Of a stretch of DNA of 64,000 nt, positions 59,375 to 64,000 are shown one piece after another. The DNA comes from JABDGM01 sp963738665 (lineage in GTDB: Bacteria; Planctomycetota; Planctomycetia; Pirellulales; Lacipirellulaceae): the NCBI GenBank assembly GCA_963738665.1, contig CAVTXL010000003.1, positions 1,054,001 to 1,118,000 on the forward strand, written 5' to 3'. The first letter of the stretch is position 1, and every line of letters starts with the position of its first letter. A program made the translations under genes and the position numbers. The notes under the pieces are model-generated. The model was not told the DNA's origin, did no database searches, and saw only the letters and a program-made list of their open reading frames with translations.

Positions 59375-60893
59375 TTACATCACGTCGTACAGAGAACGGA
59401 ATTTGCCGCGCAGGCACCGCATCAGCGGATCGTGCGAGAGAGGCTTGTCCGTCACCCGCTGGACGAGCTCGGCGGCCGAATAGCACCGCCCCAGCGCGTG
59501 GATGTTCTGCCGTAGCCAGTCGAGGAGCGGTGAAAACTCCCCGCGGCGAAACTTGCCGGCCAAGTCGCCCACGTCCGCCTCCGCCTGTTCGAAGAACTGG
59601 GCCGCGTAGAGATTTCCGAGCGTGTACGTTGGAAAGTAACCAAACGCACCGGAGCTCCAGTGGACGTCCTGCAGTACGCCCTCGGCATCGTTCGGTGGCG
59701 CGATGCCCAGGTAGCTGCGGTACTTGTCGTTCCAAGCGGCCGGCAAGTCGCTCACCCGCAGCTCGTCGTTTAATAATGCCTGTTCTAATTCAAACCGAAT
59801 CAGAATGTGCAAATTGTACGTGACTTCGTCACTCTCGGTGCGAATCAGGCTTGGCCGCACATCGTTGATCGCAAAGTAAAAATCGTCCAGCGTCACATCG
59901 GCCAAGGCGCCGGGAAACGCCTCTCTTGCAGCCGGAAAGAAGTGCTCGCAGAACGCCAGGCTGCGGCCGACCAGATTCTCCCACATCCGAGATTGCGATT
60001 CATGGATGCCGAGCGAAGTGGCCTGCCCGCTCGGCAAGCCGAACCGATCGTGCGGCAGGCCTTGCTCGTACAACCCGTGCCCTGCTTCGTGCAGCGTGCT
60101 GAAAAGAGCGCCGGGCAAGAAATCCTGGTCGTAGCGTGTCGTCAGACGAATGTCGTGCGGACCGACGTCCGAACAAAATGGATGATCCGTGACGTCCAGC
60201 CGACCCTCGCGAAAATCGAAGCCGATGGCCGTTGTCACTGCGCGTCCAAGCGCCGCTTGTTGCTCGATTGGGAAGGCGCCTTTGAGCGCGTCGAGTTTCG
60301 GCCGGCGGCAGCTGGCCCCAATCTCGGCCACCAGCGGCACAAGCTGCTCGCGCAGTTCGGCCAGCACGCGGGCCACGTTGGCAGTCGTCTCGCCCGGCTC
60401 GAATTCCTCAAGCAATGCGTCGTAGGGCGATTCCCGGTAACCGATCGCCGCGGCCTCCTCGCGTTTCAACACGATCGTGCGCTCCAACAGCGGCCGAAAC
60501 TTCGCAAAATCGTCCGTCCGCCGCGACTCGGCCCACACCTGTTGCCCGAGCACCGACAGTCTTGCCAACTCTTCCACGAGCGCCTGCGGCAGCTTCGTTT
60601 TGCGATCGTAGTCGCGTTTCGCCTGAACGATGTCGGCCCCGAGCTGGCTGTGCCGATCGCGAACCAAAGGGCTGGCGACAAGCTCAGCCAGCCACGTGCC
60701 GACCTGGGCATGCCGTTTGCCGCTCATGGATGAGGCCGGCCAGCAGACTCATCTGCTCGGCCCGGTGCTCCGATCCGGCGGGTGGCATCTTGGTTCGCTC
60801 GTCCCAACCCAACAGTGCCGCGGCCGACGAGAGCAGCGCCGTCTGTCGCAGGTGATTGCAAAGCTGGTCGTAGGCTACGATGGAAGCGGCCAT
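59375..60893 (-). CDS. Carboxypeptidase Taq, M32 family (frameshift near 60720)
   Basis: Zinc carboxypeptidase of 505 residues after repair, the usual M32 length. The metal site is HEAGH in STLHEAGHGLYEQGLP (around 60076-60092), with the downstream ligand Glu in IHESQSRMWENLVGRS. The start MAASIVAYDQLCNHLRQTAL is typical. An extra G at about 60720 breaks the frame; removing it gives ERQTHAQVGTWLAELV. These enzymes are cytoplasmic and trim C-terminal residues. The gene is monocistronic by spacing. Confidence 0.92.
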
Positions 60894-61115
60894 AAATCAC
60901 CCACCGCGAAGTTACGGAAGATTCCAGCCGCGATCGTCCACCCGGCTGCGGCGTCGATTTTAGCAATCTCGTGCGGGCGAGTCACGCCGGTCGCTGCCGG
61001 TGCAAGAGGCAGCCCGGTTGGCGAGAAGAATCCCGCCAGCCGGGCTGCGAGGGGCGATCCGGTAATATCATTTCTAAAATCGGCCGGGACGGCGTTTGCT
61101 ATTGCGATCGCTTCG

Positions 61116-62657
61116 TTAGCGGGTACCGGCACCCGGAGTCGGAGTTCCACTGCCGGATCGAACACCCCCTCGCGGCGTTTCCCGGTCGCGCGTTGGGTCT
61201 TGATTTACACCCCCGCCGGGCGGATTGGCCGTGCCGATCCCCGAGTTCTGGCCGGGGTTCACCATTACGCCAATGTCGCTGCCGGCGGCGGTCGCCCCCG
61301 TGGCCGTGTTATTGTTCGTCGCGCTGTTGTTAAGGTCGGGCGTGGTACCGCGCGTGCCCGTTTGGAAGTTGGCTTCCGATGGGAAGTACGTATCGTAGCT
61401 GAAATCAAACGGCTCCCCATACAGCTCGACCCAGGTGCGCCGCTGTGGATCGGTCAGCAAACTTCCCACCTGCTGGCCGAACTGGGTGCGCAGCTCGTTG
61501 AGCTGGCTAAGTGCGGCTGCGCCGAGACGGCGGCATGTCGGCGATTTGCTGCATGCGGGCTTCCCACTGGTTTCGGTACTGCTCGATTTGGTTCAGTTGA
61601 GCGTCCGTCAGATTCAGCCGCTGGCGAACCGTGGGATCCAAAAAGGCGTCGTAATTCATGAACTGCGTTTGCAGTTGATTGAATCTTTCGCGCTGCTGTG
61701 GATCGGTGATGATCGAATTCAGATCGCGGCCGAACGTGTTCAAGAAGTCGCGCTGCGCGGCGAGCATCCGTTCTTGTTGCTGCTGGGCCGTCAGGTTGCT
61801 CGCGCCCTGCGTACCTGCAGGGGTGGTGCCAGTGCCGGCGTTGGCCGAGCCGACGCCGGCCGTCGACGTGCCCGTCCCGACGGTGCCGGTGCCGACACTC
61901 GAAGCTGTCCCCCCGGCGGTCGTGCCAGTTGCACCCGTGCCGATCGTGCTGCCAACGCCGGTCGTTGTGGTGCCCGTGGTACCGGTAGTTCCTGTGGTAC
62001 CGCTGGTTCCCGTGGTACCGCTGGTTCCCGTCGTGCCAGCCGTTCCCGTTGTACCCGTTGTGCCGGTCGTTCCGGTCGTGCCCGAACCGACCGTGGTTCC
62101 TCGGCCTGTGGCCGTCGTCGACGTGCCCATACCGGTCCGGCCGGTACTCGTGCCGACGCCCGCGCTGCCGGCGCCGGTCTCGCTATTGAGCCGAATACCT
62201 GTATTCACCCCTGTGCGATTAATGCTCTGCAGCTGTTGCTGGTAGCGTCCAAACGCGCTGCGGTAATTGCTGTTCAGCCGGTTAAGCTGGTTCTGATTCA
62301 GCCCCAACTGCGATTGCACTTGAGGATTCGCGAACCAGGGATTCTGCCCAAAGAGCTGGAATGGGTTGGTCTGCGCCAGCGTTCCCCGCGAGGTTTCGCT
62401 GGGCCTGCGCCGCCCATTTGTCCGGCCGTGCCGCTCCGACCGGCGCCGATCTGTCCCGCCGTGCCTGGCTGGCCCGATCCCATTTGGCCCATCGTGCCCG
62501 TTTGACCTCCACCCATTTGGCCGGCCGTTCCTGTCTGGCCGCCGGCCGCCGCGCCTGCTGCGGTCTGTGCCGGCAAAGCCGACGGCGTCACCGCCGCGAA
62601 TGCGCCGAGCCCAACCGTCGTCACCGCTGCGACCGCAAGCTTGAAGATGCGTTTCAT
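61116..62657 (-). CDS. Exported Gly/Thr-repeat protein with Gln-rich helical domain (two frameshifts)
   Basis: Repaired length about 513 residues. A signal peptide (LAVAAVTTVGLGAFAAVTPS) is followed by (GQTGTAGQMGG)-type repeats, then NPFQLFGQNPWFANPQVQSQ, a (GTT)n region at about 61964-62084, and a helical domain QQQERMLAAQRDFLNTFGRD...LYGEPFDFSYDTYFP. Breaks lie near 62388 (one base lost) and 61530. The helical domain is repeated in the protein encoded at 63511-64000, so the two are tandem paralogues. Segments such as ITDPQQRERFNQLQ resemble helix pairs in planctomycete exported proteins of unknown role, possibly surface or matrix proteins. Confidence 0.65.
61964..62084. repeat. Gly-Thr-Thr codon repeat tract
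   Basis: Nine-base imperfect tandem units encoding repeated Gly-Thr-Thr (with Ser/Ala variants) inside the exported protein. Third positions vary (ggt, ggc, acc, acg), so it is not a simple recent slippage product. Confidence 0.7.
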
Positions 62658-62968
62658 AGTTCTGTTCCCTAAAGAGAAGGTTCGTATTTGATGCGCGAAG
62701 TTTGCGCTCGTTGACGAGTCGCATGACGCCCATCCACGAATGCACTTACCGTGCCGGGAGCCTAAACACGGCCTGACCCGTGCCCAAAACGCTGCGAGAA
62801 CAATTCGGAGTGACCGCGTCGGGACAAGTTGTCACGGCTCGTCGAGCAGTTTCCGCGCCACCTGATCTGCCGGCAGCCACGTTGCGTATCACGCCAAAGA
62901 TGAGCCGGTAAGGGCCCCATAAAAATTAGCCGGCCGCCGATTCAGCCGAAAGCGTGGTTCGCAGCGTG

Positions 62969-63184
62969 TCAAAACGGATTTGCGACGATCGGCTTGTCGC
63001 GGTTCAGACGTTTCTCGATGTCAAGCGCTTTGTCGTCACGATAACGATCGACATTCCAAACATCTGGTTTCCAGAGGCCACAGCCGCTGCACGCGATTGC
63101 CGCCGCGATGAAACCCGACACCAGCGCTTGGCGGCGTCTGCCGAGGCGGCCGGGGCGTCGATTGAGATAGGAGCGGTCGACCAT
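62969..63184 (-). CDS. Small possible lipoprotein
   Basis: A 71-residue frame from ATG 63184: basic start MVDRSYLNRRPGRLGRRR, hydrophobic core ALVSGFIAAAIACSGC with a possible lipobox, then WKPDVWNVDRYRDDKALDIE and end ANPF. It stands alone between the two paralogous exported proteins. No family is recognised and no strong ribosome site is seen, so it may be spurious. The rest of 62658-63510 shows nothing else recognisable. Confidence 0.4.
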   Translation of the reverse strand: MVDRSYLNRRPGRLGRRRQALVSGFIAAAIACSGCGLWKPDVWNVDRYRDDKALDIEKRLNRDKPIVANPF

Positions 63185-63510
63185 CGAATCCAGACCTATG
63201 AGCAGGAACTTTCTCGCGTTGCTGCTTTGCTTGTGATAACGCACCACCAGCAGGCAGTGCGGGCGTACTATCGCAGCAGAAGATCACCCCGGCAAGAGTG
63301 AGTTGCGGGTTGCTCAGGGCGGCTGACTCCTCCGGGCCCCAGCATCACCCGAGCGGCGAGGCTGGCTTCGGGGGAAGGCCGCTTTCACGACCGGGCCGCT
63401 GCCACCGACGCCAGCGGCGGTTGGGGGGCCGCGTCGCGACGATGGGCGACTTTCAGCCGCTCATCTGCGAGGGACGATTGTCGGGCTGAATCGTCCCAGC
63501 CGCTGGCGAA

Positions 63511-64000
63511 TCAACCATTGGTAGCGGAGTTAGGCCCAAAGCCCGAGTTCGGGAAATAATCGTACCAGTTGAACTCGTAGGGCGATCCATACAACGCGCT
63601 CCACGTCCGCAACTGCGCCGCGGTCAACACGTTTCGCACATTCTGGCTGAACTGATCGCGTAGCGCTTCAAACTGGCGGACGGCCTGTTCATGCTGGCTG
63701 GCCGGCATCTCCGCGATCTGCTGCATGCCGCTGTACCACCGCTGCCGATAGCGGTTCAATTGTTGAAGCTGCTGGTCGCTCAGGCTCAGCCTTTGCTGGA
63801 TCTCAGGATTTCTGAAGGCATCATAGACCTGATACTGCAGATTCAACTGGTTAAAGCGAGCCAGCTGCTGAGGATCGCTAATGATGCCGTTGGCAATTTG
63901 GCCGTAATTGGCCATAAACCGCCGCCGTGCGAGCGCCAAGCGCTGCCGCCGCTGCGCTGCGTTCAAGTTGCCGGTCCCGGCGCACCTCTGGCGACCGTTC
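63511..64000 (-). CDS. Exported protein paralogue, C-terminal part (5' end outside window)
   Basis: The frame is open to the window edge, so the start lies beyond it. The visible 162 residues repeat the helical domain of the 61116-62657 gene: RLALARRRFMANYGQIANG, ISDPQQLARFNQLNLQYQVY, LSLSDQQLQQLNRYRQRW and the C-terminal LYGSPYEFNWYDYFPNSGF. Intact frame here. Identity with the neighbour is moderate, indicating an old tandem duplication. Function unknown. Confidence 0.7.
   Translation of the reverse strand, partial: NGRQRCAGTGNLNAAQRRQRLALARRRFMANYGQIANGIISDPQQLARFNQLNLQYQVYDAFRNPEIQQRLSLSDQQLQQLNRYRQRWYSGMQQIAEMPASQHEQAVRQFEALRDQFSQNVRNVLTAAQLRTWSALYGSPYEFNWYDYFPNSGFGPNSATNG

Overview
The window looks like a high-GC planctomycete chromosome, most likely of Pirellulales type; this is inferred from gene content, not phylogeny. 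Supporting features are a paired DUF1592/DUF1552 haem-protein set, an MJ0042-like zinc-ribbon membrane protein, many exported sulfatase-free carbohydrate-active proteins, and a nitrate assimilation block built around NirA and a CysJ-like flavoprotein. No rRNA, tRNA, CRISPR array, insertion sequence or phage gene was seen.

Layout. (1) 1-10162, plus strand: aromatic catabolism. A tannase/feruloyl esterase fragment is followed by an acyl-CoA ligase, pcaF, pcaH, pcaG, pcaB, pcaD, pcaC, pobA and a PcaK-like transporter. Together they take 4-hydroxybenzoate and protocatechuate through the 3-oxoadipate pathway. No PcaIJ CoA-transferase is present, so the adjacent ligase may do that step. (2) 10163-14523: a spacer with two copies of a dyad motif, then exported proteins (an SGNH-like protein, an esterase, a Tat-exported oxidoreductase). 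(3) 14536-23384, minus: nitrate transport and assimilation (NarK-type carrier, fused Fe-S/membrane-anchor subunit, NasA-type reductase, NirA, flavoprotein). A divergent histidine kinase with a nitrate P-box-like sensor and a FixJ-type regulator lie at 23731-25901. (4) 25991-36359, minus: a nine-gene sugar operon (ABC importer, LgoD-like dehydrogenase, lactonase, FucU-like mutarotase, aldose dehydrogenase, tagaturonate epimerase, L-fucose-isomerase-like protein) with a divergent AraC regulator. It fits oxidation of L-galactose or L-fucose. (5) 37676-55908: exported proteins, including the DUF1592/DUF1552 pair, an esterase-malectin-malectin-esterase protein, an SGNH hydrolase, two GH29 alpha-L-fucosidases and a GH2 enzyme with a discoidin-like C-terminus. 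These could release the sugars imported by block 4. (6) 55929-64000, minus: PntAA, a zinc-ribbon membrane protein, carboxypeptidase Taq, and two tandem Gly/Thr- or Gln-rich exported proteins.

A dominant feature is sequence quality. About 45 small indels break roughly 25 genes, often by loss of one GC unit in a GCGCGC run or one base in a homopolymer. Each break is locally repairable and the repaired lengths match the families, so I treat these as probable consensus errors rather than real decay. Coordinates of broken genes span the whole repaired gene.

A second recurrent feature is Arg-Gly-rich low-complexity segments inserted into exported proteins of several unrelated families.
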